A stretch of DNA of 6,866 nt, taken from the NCBI GenBank assembly GCA_030916555.1, contig JAUPWK010000071.1:1-6866 (forward strand), written 5' to 3'. Shown here in pieces: positions 1 through 6,470 of this stretch. The translations under genes and the position numbers were made by a program. The notes beneath the pieces are model-generated. The model did no database searches. It had not been told where the DNA came from and saw nothing but the letters and a program-made list of their open reading frames with translations. Positions within the stretch are counted from its first letter, which is position 1. Each line of letters starts with the position of its first letter. The DNA comes from Patescibacteria group bacterium (GTDB lineage: Bacteria; Patescibacteriota; Patescibacteriia; UBA9934).

Positions 1-551
1 GCCAGTTTCCGCAATTACCGCTTGAGATTGCGTTGGTACAGTTTTGTTTAGGCGCTGAGGAAGTGCAGAAAGCACCTTTAGCCGCTCCACGCGTGACTCC
101 TGCGGCTGTAGTTGCGCCTACCCCTAAAGTTGAACCTGTAACCCCAAAGCCCCGCGTAGAGCTGCCTAAGCTGCCTGACGCTCCCGTGCAGGCTGCTGCC
201 ACCGTGGCTGCGGCTGGGGCCGATATGGATGCGGCCACAGATGCGGATGCAGAGGAGGTACGGGCTAAGTGGGGGAGGTGTGTTGCGATCGTGGCGGAAA
301 AGAATATCGCCTTGCCAATTATGCTGAATAACGCTGAAATTCTCCGTGCTGAGAATGGTCGGGTTGTTATTGGTTTCCCGTACACGATGCACGTAGATAA
401 AATGAATGAGGCTAAAAACCTACGTCTCATTGAAGACGCGGTGGCCGCGGTTGTTATGCGTAAGCTTGGTTTGGTCTTTGTTCATAATAAAGCTAAAGAA
501 GACGCAGTTGTCTCCGATCTCCTCGAAGCCTTCGGGGGAGCGGTGGTTTAG
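1..551 (+). CDS. dnaX: DNA polymerase III subunit gamma/tau, C-terminal part (5' end outside window)
   Basis: This is the 3' end of the clamp-loader gene, whose product forms the ATPase ring that loads the sliding clamp during replication. The frame is open from the first complete codon at base 3, so the gene starts upstream; an apparent TTG start at 33 is internal. The recognisable mark is LPLEIALVQF (15-44), matching the conserved end of clamp-loader domain III just before the tau linker. A low-complexity Ala/Pro/Val linker follows (about 66-250). A folded C-terminal domain (about 252-548) contains a Trp, the segment NNAEILRAENGRVVIGF and a YTMHVDKM stretch, a pattern I associate with diverged DnaX tails in Patescibacteria. 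It ends at TAG 549-551, about 70 nt before the tRNA. The call rests on the short domain III motif, the domain order and family memory; the N-terminal Walker motifs are not in the window. Confidence 0.8.
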   Translation, partial: QFPQLPLEIALVQFCLGAEEVQKAPLAAPRVTPAAVVAPTPKVEPVTPKPRVELPKLPDAPVQAAATVAAAGADMDAATDADAEEVRAKWGRCVAIVAEKNIALPIMLNNAEILRAENGRVVIGFPYTMHVDKMNEAKNLRLIEDAVAAVVMRKLGLVFVHNKAKEDAVVSDLLEAFGGAVV

Positions 552-558
552 TCCAAAC

Positions 559-587
559 TTGCAAAAAGCCGTAATTTCGTTTATCCT
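559..587 (+). promoter_or_regulatory. Possible sigma70-type promoter for the tRNA-Gln gene
   Basis: TTGCAA (559-564) and TATCCT (582-587) are separated by 17 nt, each matching the consensus at four of six positions. Transcription would start near 594, about 30 nt before the tRNA 5' end, which is a normal leader length for RNase P processing. The match is weak and the tRNA could instead be read through from dnaX, since no terminator separates them. Confidence 0.35.
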
Positions 588-601
588 TTCGCAGGTAGTT
601 T

Positions 602-618
602 TCGGGGCAAATCCCCGA
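602..618 (+). other. Small leader hairpin just upstream of the tRNA
   Basis: TCGGGG (602-607) pairs perfectly with CCCCGA (613-618) around a 5-nt loop, giving a 6-bp GC-rich stem that ends 5 nt before the mature tRNA 5' end. No T-run follows, so it is not a standard intrinsic terminator. It may insulate or shape the tRNA precursor, or slow exonucleases at the dnaX 3' end. The function is inferred only from position. Confidence 0.4.
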
Positions 619-623
619 TGTAC

Positions 624-697
624 TCCGAGATCGTCTAAAGGCAGGACGAGGGACTCTGAATCCCTTAATCTTGGTTCGAATCCAAGTCTCGGAACCA
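624..697 (+). tRNA. tRNA-Gln, anticodon CTG, with encoded CCA
   Basis: A complete cloverleaf can be drawn. The acceptor stem is TCCGAGA (624-630) with TCTCGGA (687-693), followed by discriminator A694 and encoded CCA (695-697). The D stem is GTCT/GGAC with one T-G pair. The anticodon stem is AGGGA (649-653) with TCCCT (661-665), and the 7-nt loop CTCTGAA (654-660) places CTG at 656-658, reading the glutamine codon CAG. The T stem is CTTGG/CCAAG around TTCGAAT. The variable loop is short (TAAT), so this is a class I tRNA. No intron or mismatch disturbs the anticodon or T arms. The strict CTG anticodon implies a second tRNA-Gln(TTG) elsewhere for CAA codons. Confidence 0.95.
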
Positions 698-728
698 AAA
701 AGATCCCAGCACCAGCTGGGATCTTTTT
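697..728 (+). terminator. Intrinsic terminator of the tRNA-Gln transcript
   Basis: AAAAAGATCCCAGC (697-710) pairs perfectly with GCTGGGATCTTTTT (715-728) around a 4-nt ACCA loop. The GC-rich core is followed by a run of five T, as in rho-independent terminators. Because the upstream arm starts with five A, the structure could also stop transcription from the opposite strand. The arm begins at the last A of the tRNA CCA end, so no spacer separates the tRNA and terminator. Confidence 0.9.
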
Positions 729-747
729 GTTCTGGATATGGTAAACC

Positions 748-778
748 TTGGGTACGTGGAAGGGGTTTTTGCTACAAT
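748..778 (+). promoter_or_regulatory. P1: extended -10 promoter upstream of the two-component operon
   Basis: TGCTACAAT (770-778) is an extended -10 element: TG, one base, then TACAAT with five of six consensus bases. A partial -35 (TTGGGT, 748-753) lies 19 nt upstream, a suboptimal spacing that the TG extension could compensate. Transcription would start near 785, giving a leader of about 53 nt before the regulator ATG. The 11-bp direct repeats at 795-816 lie just downstream of this start, so a protein bound there could block P1. Confidence 0.55.
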
Positions 779-794
779 GGCAAGAGTACAGACG

Positions 795-816
795 CTTCAC
801 CATTTCTTCACCAATT
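795..816 (+). repeat. Two tandem 11-bp repeats: candidate response-regulator site at the regulator promoter
   Basis: CTTCACCATTT (795-805) is followed directly by CTTCACCAATT (806-816); the copies differ at one base. An 11-bp period puts both half-sites on the same DNA face, the arrangement used by OmpR/PhoB-family winged-helix regulators. The same consensus recurs three times before the adaptor gene. The second copy ends 6 nt before a -10-like hexamer (TAGACT, 823-828). Autoregulation by the adjacent regulator is inferred; the repeat itself is seen directly. Confidence 0.7.
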
Positions 817-822
817 ACAGAA

Positions 823-828
823 TAGACT
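823..828 (+). promoter_or_regulatory. P2: possible regulator-dependent -10 giving a near-leaderless mRNA
   Basis: TAGACT matches TATAAT at four of six positions, including the key second A and last T. It lies 6 nt beyond the tandem repeats, the same offset as in the promoter at 2503-2547. Transcription would start near 835, only about 3 nt before the ATG at 838, which would make the message essentially leaderless. That fits the absence of a Shine-Dalgarno sequence. The hexamer is weak on its own; the shared spacing is what supports it. Confidence 0.4.
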
Positions 829-837
829 ACTTACACT

Positions 838-1500
838 ATGAAGATCCTTGTCGTTGAAGATGAGCCAAAGTTAAATGAAAATCTGGTAGAGGAGTTGCGA
901 GACCGTGGATATGCGGTTGATTTTGGCTTTGATGGTGAAGAGGGCGAAAAATTAGCCCGAATCAATGGTTACGATTTAATTATTTTGGACATCATGCTTC
1001 CAAAGCGCGATGGCCTGACCGTATGCCAAAATCTTCGTACTCACGGAGTATCGACACCGATTATTTTTCTTACTGCCCGTGACACCACTGAGGACAAGAT
1101 TGCTGGATTAGATATGGGTGGAGATGATTACCTTGTAAAACCTTTTTCGTTCAACGAGTTACTTGCTCGTGTGCGTACCGTGCTGAGACGTACCCCGCAA
1201 CTGACCGGAGATGTGCTAGAGCTTGATGGTTTGCGCATAGATACGCGTTCGCAAACAGTATGGGTGAATGACAAAAAGCTTGATGTGACGCTTCGCGAAT
1301 TCGGGTTATTAGAGTATTTGTTGCGAAATCGCGGGGCCGTGGTTACGCGAGAAGATATTCTATCGCACGTCTGGGATAGGTTCCATGATGAATTTAGTAA
1401 TGTAGTTAACGTCCACGTAAAAAACTTACGAAAGAAGTTGCCAAAAGAATATGCAGAACGTATTGAAACCGTTTGGGGGAAGGGTTACCGACTCGTCTAA
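838..1500 (+). CDS. OmpR/PhoB-family two-component response regulator
   Basis: This 220-residue protein is full length for the family. The receiver domain (about 1-118) has the acidic pocket E7/D8, phosphoacceptor D51 in LIILDIMLP, the switch residue T79 in FLTA, and K101 in LVKPF. The winged-helix DNA-binding domain (about 125-219) has the family pattern LTxxEFxLLEYLLRNRG (here with V150-T151 and R153-E154), the recognition-helix region VVNVHVKNLRKKL and the terminal wing WGKGYRLV. Phosphorylation by the partner kinase should promote dimerisation on tandem direct repeats, and such 11-bp repeats stand before this gene and before the transporter operon. The kinase gene begins 4 nt after the stop. 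The ATG at 838 is chosen because MKILVVEDE is the canonical receiver N terminus; there is no ribosome binding site in front of it. The closest characterised analogues by layout are CpxR/PhoP-like regulators, but I would not assign a specific name. Confidence 0.95.
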   Translation: MKILVVEDEPKLNENLVEELRDRGYAVDFGFDGEEGEKLARINGYDLIILDIMLPKRDGLTVCQNLRTHGVSTPIIFLTARDTTEDKIAGLDMGGDDYLVKPFSFNELLARVRTVLRRTPQLTGDVLELDGLRIDTRSQTVWVNDKKLDVTLREFGLLEYLLRNRGAVVTREDILSHVWDRFHDEFSNVVNVHVKNLRKKLPKEYAERIETVWGKGYRLV

Positions 1501-1504
1501 CCTC

Positions 1505-2494
1505 ATGTTTGTCAAAACAAGAATCCTACTCACGATTGTATACGTGGTAATTCTTGGAGGTATCCTGGCTTCTTCAAGTGGAATTAGTCGGTATATTTTC
1601 GCTGATCGGTTGCGTGCGAGATTTGATGAGTCTGCTTCAGGGCAAACAGGTCCAGGGCGTCCACCACTCCCGGGGCCAGATATGCGTAATATTCAGGCAG
1701 ATTTTCAAAACACCATTCTGATGGTGAATGGCGTCTTGTTGATTGTTGCTGCGGTACTCAGTTATGGCCTTGCCGGCTTAACGCTACGCCCGATTCGTTC
1801 GGCTTATGAGCGTCAACGCCAATTCTTGGGAGATGCATCGCATGAGTTGCGTACGCCACTCGCAATTTTACAGACAGGACTTGAAAGCCAATTACGAAGA
1901 ACTAAAGACACGAAAGAAGCTAAGAAGATCCAGAGCCATTTAGAAGAAGTCCATAGGATGACGCGATTGGTAGAGGATTTGCTTCAACTTTCGTATTTTG
2001 CGGAGCGGAATATTAACATTCCAAACAAAAAGAACGTTGAACTCACTCCGTTGCTTCAGGAGGCTGTTGAACGATTTACCGAACTTGCAGAGAAAAATGA
2101 GATTCGCATGAACTGCTTGATCAACGTAGACACTGGTATCAGTGTTCTTGGTGATAAGCAGATGCTTTCACAGGCGATTACAAATATTCTCAAAAATGCT
2201 GTTTATTACAACAAGTCCGGAGGTAGCGTTGAAGTTCGTCTTTCGCGGGAACAGTCGCGGGCAGTGATTGAAATTATCGACACGGGTATAGGGATGAGCT
2301 CGGAAGATATTGAGCATGTTTTTGACCGATTTTATAGAGCGGAAAAAAGCCGTTCGCGGGGTACCGGCGGCAGCGGGCTTGGCCTATCAATAGCTGATGC
2401 CGTGATACGTGCGCATCGGGGGAGTATCGATATACACAGCGTTCCGGACGAAGGTACGAGCGTTCTCATTACACTTCCAATCGTTCGCGCTTGA
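1505..2494 (+). CDS. Membrane-bound sensor histidine kinase
   Basis: The 329-residue product is the evident partner of the regulator just upstream. The start at 1505 gives MFVKTRILLT running straight into transmembrane segment 1 (about 6-26). An in-frame ATG at 1451 would overlap the regulator gene by 50 bases and add 18 polar residues, so it is less likely. A short extracytoplasmic loop (about 30-68, Gly/Pro rich: TGPGRPPLPGP) precedes transmembrane segment 2 (about 70-92). The HisKA domain follows, with phospho-accepting H113 in DASHELRTPLA. The catalytic domain has an N box (ITNILKNAVYY, N231), G1 box DTGIGM (259-264), F box FDRFYR (273-278) and G2 box GSGLGLSI (289-296). All catalytic residues are present. 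No full HAMP domain fits between transmembrane segment 2 and H113; only the LTLRPI stub remains. The gene ends with tandem stops TGA-TAG. The signal is unknown. Confidence 0.93.
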   Translation: MFVKTRILLTIVYVVILGGILASSSGISRYIFADRLRARFDESASGQTGPGRPPLPGPDMRNIQADFQNTILMVNGVLLIVAAVLSYGLAGLTLRPIRSAYERQRQFLGDASHELRTPLAILQTGLESQLRRTKDTKEAKKIQSHLEEVHRMTRLVEDLLQLSYFAERNINIPNKKNVELTPLLQEAVERFTELAEKNEIRMNCLINVDTGISVLGDKQMLSQAITNILKNAVYYNKSGGSVEVRLSREQSRAVIEIIDTGIGMSSEDIEHVFDRFYRAEKSRSRGTGGSGLGLSIADAVIRAHRGSIDIHSVPDEGTSVLITLPIVRA

Positions 2495-2502
2495 TAGTTG
2501 GA

Positions 2503-2535
2503 GTTCACATATTCTTTACGCTTTCTTCACCGGTG
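2503..2535 (+). repeat. Three tandem 11-bp repeats: candidate response-regulator operator of the transporter operon
   Basis: GTTCACATATT (2503-2513), CTTTACGCTTT (2514-2524) and CTTCACCGGTG (2525-2535) follow each other without gaps. Together with the pair at 795-816 they define CTTCACNNNTT. The last copy ends 6 nt before the -10 hexamer and covers part of the -35 region, as PhoB-type sites do when the activator replaces -35 contacts. The repeats sit between the kinase stop and the adaptor start. Binding by the regulator encoded at 838-1500 is inferred from family geometry and proximity. Confidence 0.7.
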
Positions 2536-2541
2536 GTTCTT

Positions 2542-2547
2542 TATAGT
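2542..2547 (+). promoter_or_regulatory. -10 element of the transporter operon promoter
   Basis: TATAGT matches TATAAT at five of six positions. The expected -35 window (about 2519-2524, CGCTTT) has no consensus hexamer and is occupied by the 11-bp repeats, so the promoter looks activator dependent. Transcription would start near 2554, leaving a leader of about 17 nt before the ATG at 2571. A weak purine stretch (AAGAAAG) ends four nt before that ATG and is the nearest thing to a ribosome binding site in the window. Confidence 0.6.
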
Positions 2548-2570
2548 ACCGGCACTCTTGAAGAAAGTGT

Positions 2571-4553
2571 ATGCAACGAATCTATCAATTTTTCCGTCAG
2601 CGAAAGAAAACGACCCTTCTTCTCAGCATCTTATTGTTAGGTGCCGGGATCCTCTTGGTGAGAGCTTTGAGCCCAGATACCGCACAGGCGCGGTATGTTC
2701 TTGAGGTCGCAGAGCAAGGAACGCTTGCTACGAGTGTTTCGGGTACCGGACAAGTTCAGGGGGAGGCAGAAATAGAAGTAAAACCAGAGGTATCCGGAAA
2801 AGTGACGCAGTTGGTGGCAAAAAACGGACAGCAAGTTGCCGAAGGCGACGTTATTGCTGTTCTTGATGCTAAGGATGCGCAAAAGACGGTACGTGATGCA
2901 AAGATCAGTCTTGAGAGTGCGCAAATTGCATACGACAAACTCATGGCAGATCCTGATACGTTATCGCTCCTTCAGGCGGAAAATGCTCTCGCTCAAGCTG
3001 AGCGGACGCTGAGTGACTTGGAGAACAGTCCAACCTCAGAAGAACTGGATGACGCGCAAGATGAAATCGATAAAGCACAGCGTTCTTTGGATCAGGCGGA
3101 GCGCAATTTATCTAAGGTGCAAGTCTCAGCTGGTCAGGATCTCGAATCCGCTTCTGAAAACGGTTATAACACCGTAGTTGAGGCGTTTGCTGATATCACG
3201 GGAATCATGACCGATCTGTCTGATTTTATTGGTACAGAGCAGAGTGAGGAGGAGTATATCGGTTATTACAACCTCATGGCTGACGCCTCGTATACAGAAG
3301 ACGTATTGAGTGATTACGAGACCGCTCAGGACTCTTATGATGAAGCGTGGGCTGCCTTCCAAAATTCAAGTCGCGATAGTAGTACAGAGGAAAAAACTGA
3401 AGTGATTTCCCTGACCCTTGAAGCTGCAGAAGATATATCGAATGCGCTGAACAGTGATCAGATTTTATTGAATCGAATTGAGGATAACGGTTATTCAGAT
3501 TCTGCTATTGCCGAGCACATTGATGAGATGATGACCACGATTCCTGCTGACGTTGTTGCTACAAACGGAATCATTAGTTCACTGCAATCCTCAGCAAACA
3601 CGCTTGAAGAAACGGACTTAAGCGCTCCAAATTCCATAGCTGACGCTGAAGATACTGTTGAGGAAGCAGAAAACGCACTCATTGCCGCACAGGAAAATTA
3701 CGATGACGTTGCAGATGGCGCGGATGAGGATGAGCTTGCTGAAGCTGAAGAAAATGTAGCAGAAAGAGCACAGCAACTTGCAGATCTCACGGTAGATGTC
3801 GATAGTCTTGATGTTCGTTCGCAAAAATTGAGTCTTGAAAGTGCCGAGAACAAGTATTCTGATGCGCTTGAGGAGCTGGAGCAATACACAATCCGAGCAC
3901 CGCTTAGTGGAACCGTTGCGAGTATGAGTTTGCACGTTGGTGAGACTGCTTCATCGGGAAGCGCGCTTGCGATCGTGGTCGCAGATCAGTTTACCGCCCA
4001 GTTGACGCTGAACGAAGTTGATGTTGCAAAGGTAGCTATTGATGATCGTGCCACGCTCACGTTTGATGCGGTTGAAGAGTTAACCACGACGGGTAAAATC
4101 GTCCAGATCGATACTATCGGTACGGTGTCCCAAGGAGTGGTGAGCTACAACGTGCTTATTGCACTTGATACTGAAGATGAACGGGTGCTCTCCGGTATGA
4201 GCGCCAACATCTCGATTATCACGGATATCCGACAAAACGTTGTTGTTGTTTCAAGTAGCGCTGTGAAATCTTCCGGTACCTCTTCCTATGTTGAAGTGCT
4301 TGATGGGGTCACAGAAACGGGTGGTACGCAAGGTGTTACGTCCAATACTTCGCCACGCAAAGTGACCGTTGAAGTCGGACTCTCAAACGATACTCAGAGT
4401 GAAATTATCTCTGGCATCTCGGCGGGAGATTATGTGGTTACAAGAACGATAACGGACAGCGCGACAAAGACAACTACAACTTCGTCTGCCTCGAGCATCT
4501 TGGGTGGCGGGGGAGGGCCTACGGGTGGATTTGGGGGCTCATTCCCGCAATAA
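2571..4553 (+). CDS. MacA/HlyD-like periplasmic adaptor (membrane fusion) protein with long helical insert
   Basis: This 660-residue protein is much longer than typical MacA (about 370). A basic N terminus and one membrane anchor (about 14-33) place the rest outside the membrane. The first barrel and lipoyl half (about 41-100) contains GTGQVQGEAEIEVKPEVSG and VAEGDVIAVLDA. Long coiled-coil helices follow (about 101-185 and 355-437), rich in Ala/Glu/Gln heptads. Between them lies an acidic helical insert (about 186-355) with a Tyr/Asp-rich stretch near 225-262. The second lipoyl half starts at YTIRAPLSGTVASM (439-452), followed by a beta-barrel (about 472-552) and a membrane-proximal domain (about 555-625). 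The tail is Ser/Thr then Gly rich (GGGGGPTGGFGGSF). Adaptors of this family couple a MacB-type pump to its outlet or to substrate capture. The ATPase gene begins 4 nt after the stop. With no porin gene nearby and a probable monoderm-like host, the role of the long hairpin is open. Confidence 0.9.
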   Translation: MQRIYQFFRQRKKTTLLLSILLLGAGILLVRALSPDTAQARYVLEVAEQGTLATSVSGTGQVQGEAEIEVKPEVSGKVTQLVAKNGQQVAEGDVIAVLDAKDAQKTVRDAKISLESAQIAYDKLMADPDTLSLLQAENALAQAERTLSDLENSPTSEELDDAQDEIDKAQRSLDQAERNLSKVQVSAGQDLESASENGYNTVVEAFADITGIMTDLSDFIGTEQSEEEYIGYYNLMADASYTEDVLSDYETAQDSYDEAWAAFQNSSRDSSTEEKTEVISLTLEAAEDISNALNSDQILLNRIEDNGYSDSAIAEHIDEMMTTIPADVVATNGIISSLQSSANTLEETDLSAPNSIADAEDTVEEAENALIAAQENYDDVADGADEDELAEAEENVAERAQQLADLTVDVDSLDVRSQKLSLESAENKYSDALEELEQYTIRAPLSGTVASMSLHVGETASSGSALAIVVADQFTAQLTLNEVDVAKVAIDDRATLTFDAVEELTTTGKIVQIDTIGTVSQGVVSYNVLIALDTEDERVLSGMSANISIITDIRQNVVVVSSSAVKSSGTSSYVEVLDGVTETGGTQGVTSNTSPRKVTVEVGLSNDTQSEIISGISAGDYVVTRTITDSATKTTTTSSASSILGGGGGPTGGFGGSFPQ

Positions 4554-4557
4554 GCCT

Positions 4558-5238
4558 ATGATTGAAGTCAAGAACGTGAGTAAAACGTATATCACCGGCG
4601 CCGGATCTTTTGACGCCCTCAAAGGGGCAAGTTTCACCATCAAGGACGGTGAATTCGTGGCTATTATGGGGCCGTCCGGTTCCGGAAAGAGCACCTTGAT
4701 GCATATTCTTGGCGCTCTTGATACACCTACAAGTGGAACGTACATTCTTGATGGAAAAGATGTGTCTACGCTCACGGAAGATGAATTGGCGGACATTCGT
4801 CGTGAACACATCGGATTTGTTTTTCAGGCGTTCAACCTTTTGCCGCGTGCAAGCGCTCTAAGAAACGTCACACTCCCACTTGTCTACAAACAGATTCCCA
4901 AAGAGCAGCGTGAAAAAATTGCCAAAGCTGCGTTGAAATCAGCTGGTCTTGATGAGCAGTACTTCAATCATCTCTCCAACCAGCTGTCGGGTGGTCAGAT
5001 TCAACGTGTAGCCATTGCCCGAGCACTCGTGAACCAGCCTTCCCTTATTCTTGCTGACGAGCCAACGGGAAACTTGGATACGCGTACGGGGCAAATTGTG
5101 CTTGAGACCTTCCAGAAGCTTAATCGTGAGGAAAGGCGCACAATCATCCTGATTACACACGAACCAGATGTTGCTGAACACGCTGACCGCATCATCTTTA
5201 TTCGTGACGGAAAGATTGAAAGTGATAAACCCGTATGA
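4558..5238 (+). CDS. ABC transporter ATP-binding protein, MacB/LolD type
   Basis: This 226-residue nucleotide-binding subunit powers the permease encoded next. All motifs are present: Walker A GPSGSGKST (38-46), Q-loop Q90 in FVFQAFNLLPR, signature LSGGQIQR (143-150), Walker B LILADE with catalytic E168, D-loop GNLD (171-174) and switch H201 in ITHEPD. The wording FVFQAFNLLPR and ADEPTGNLDTRTG is characteristic of the LolD/MacB/FtsE-like branch, whose members drive conformational work at the membrane rather than classic channel transport. The start at 4558 (MIEVKNVSKTY) matches the family N terminus; an in-frame GTG at 4504 would lie inside the adaptor gene and add an atypical extension. The gene follows the adaptor by 4 nt and overlaps the permease by ATGA at 5235-5238, indicating one transcript and coupled translation. 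In the signature the usual LSGGQQQR reads LSGGQIQR, a tolerated change. Confidence 0.95.
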   Translation: MIEVKNVSKTYITGAGSFDALKGASFTIKDGEFVAIMGPSGSGKSTLMHILGALDTPTSGTYILDGKDVSTLTEDELADIRREHIGFVFQAFNLLPRASALRNVTLPLVYKQIPKEQREKIAKAALKSAGLDEQYFNHLSNQLSGGQIQRVAIARALVNQPSLILADEPTGNLDTRTGQIVLETFQKLNREERRTIILITHEPDVAEHADRIIFIRDGKIESDKPV

Positions 5239-6452
5239 TTATTTCTGACTTGCTTGAAGAAACAGTTCTCGCGCTGTCCAGTAATAAGGTGCGTTCGGGT
5301 TTAACCACCCTTGGCATCATTATTGGAATTAGTTCAGTGATTACCATGGTATCCATTGGACAGGGATCGCAAGCATCCATTCAGGAGAGTATTCAATCGA
5401 TTGGTGCGAACCTCATCCAAGTCCAGCCAGGATCAGAGCGATCCTTCGGAGGTGTGGCTGCCCAGCGTGGTTCTGCAAAGTCGTTGACTGCCGATGATGC
5501 ACAGGCGATCGCAGATGAAATTTCAGTGGCTCAAGCGGTCGCTCCAGAGGTGAGCTCTCGCTATCAGGTGGCGGCTAAAGGAACGAACACAAATACGTCG
5601 ATTGTCGGTACGACTTCGAGTTATACGGAGGTACGAAATGTTGAGATTGCCGAAGGGAGCTTTATTACTGATCAGCAGCAGACGAGCACCGCTAAGGTGG
5701 CGGTGCTTGGCCCGACAGTAAGTACGGATCTCTTTGGGGAGGGCGTTAGTCCGATTGGTCAAACGATTCGTATTAACGGAAATCAATTTACTGTTATCGG
5801 ACTTACCGTTGCGAAAGGGGGCAGCTCTTTCTCAAGTCAAGATGACATGATTTTTATCCCACTCAGCACGGCGCAGCGATATTTCTCTGGTGACGAGTAC
5901 GTCACGAGTATCTCTGTGCAGGCAACAAGTGAAAAAACGGTTGACGAATTAGAGACGGAAATCACTAATCTTCTGCTGGACCGACACCATCTCAATGCGA
6001 GTTCAGCTGACTTCAGCATTTTGAACCAGGCTGACATTATCGCGACAGCTTCAAGTGTCACGGACACGTTTACGACGCTTCTTGCAGCTGTGGCCGGTAT
6101 CTCCCTTGTTGTTGGAGGCATTGGCATCATGAATATGATGTTGACGAGTGTCACGGAGCGTACGAAAGAAATTGGGCTGCGAAAGGCGATTGGCGCTAAA
6201 CGTAAAGAGATTGAGCAGCAATTCCTTGTGGAGTCAGTTATGTTGACGCTTGCGGGGGGAGTCATCGGGATCGCGCTTGGGCTTGGTATCTCATTCGCTG
6301 TTTCGGCACTTGGGATTGTGAGTACGAGCGTTTCATGGTCGTCGGTTGTGATTGCGTTCGGTGTTTCTGCCGCTATCGGTATCATCTTCGGATACTACCC
6401 GGCGCGACGTGCTGCTGGGTTAAACCCGATCGTGGCATTACGTTATGAATAA
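5235..6452 (+). CDS. ABC transporter permease, MacB/FtsX family
   Basis: The 405-residue protein has the MacB permease layout. Transmembrane segment 1 (about 22-43, LTTLGIIIGISSVITMVSIG) is followed by a large extracytoplasmic domain (about 44-275), matching the MacB periplasmic core in order and in motifs such as GANLIQVQPG and AVLGPTVSTDLFG. The C-terminal FtsX domain has three transmembrane segments (about 279-302, 332-358 and 367-388). Its cytoplasmic coupling loop, SVTERTKEIGLRKAIGAKRKEI (305-326), is the family hallmark, as is the terminal PARRAAGLNPIVALRYE. It starts at the ATG of the ATGA overlap with the ATPase gene. MacB-type proteins work by mechanotransmission: ATP hydrolysis in the cytoplasm moves the external domain, which acts on substrates through the adaptor. 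The separate ATPase and permease genes differ from E. coli MacB, where the two are fused, and resemble the split arrangement of Gram-positive YknXYZ-like systems. The substrate cannot be told from sequence. Confidence 0.95.
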   Translation: MIISDLLEETVLALSSNKVRSGLTTLGIIIGISSVITMVSIGQGSQASIQESIQSIGANLIQVQPGSERSFGGVAAQRGSAKSLTADDAQAIADEISVAQAVAPEVSSRYQVAAKGTNTNTSIVGTTSSYTEVRNVEIAEGSFITDQQQTSTAKVAVLGPTVSTDLFGEGVSPIGQTIRINGNQFTVIGLTVAKGGSSFSSQDDMIFIPLSTAQRYFSGDEYVTSISVQATSEKTVDELETEITNLLLDRHHLNASSADFSILNQADIIATASSVTDTFTTLLAAVAGISLVVGGIGIMNMMLTSVTERTKEIGLRKAIGAKRKEIEQQFLVESVMLTLAGGVIGIALGLGISFAVSALGIVSTSVSWSSVVIAFGVSAAIGIIFGYYPARRAAGLNPIVALRYE

Positions 6453-6470
6453 TTCTTAGTTCTCGTTCCT

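Noticed and set aside
33..35. TTG as a gene start for the first reading frame
   Set aside because: The frame is open to the window edge, and LPLEIALVQF, a conserved DnaX stretch, spans this codon.
1451..1504. Upstream in-frame ATG as the histidine kinase start
   Set aside because: It would overlap the regulator gene by 50 bases and add 18 polar residues before an otherwise perfect membrane-anchor N terminus at 1505.
3618..3935. Long minus-strand frames opposite the adaptor coiled coil
   Set aside because: They are Ser/Cys-rich antisense products of Glu/Ala codon bias, without start context or a known motif.
4504..4557. Upstream GTG as the ATPase start
   Set aside because: It lies within the end of the adaptor gene, and the extension does not resemble ABC ATPase N termini; MIEVKNVSK at 4558 does.
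4630..4645. Another TTCACCAT copy inside the ATPase gene
   Set aside because: It is a single copy without a partner at 11 bp and encodes part of the conserved ABC N-terminal domain.
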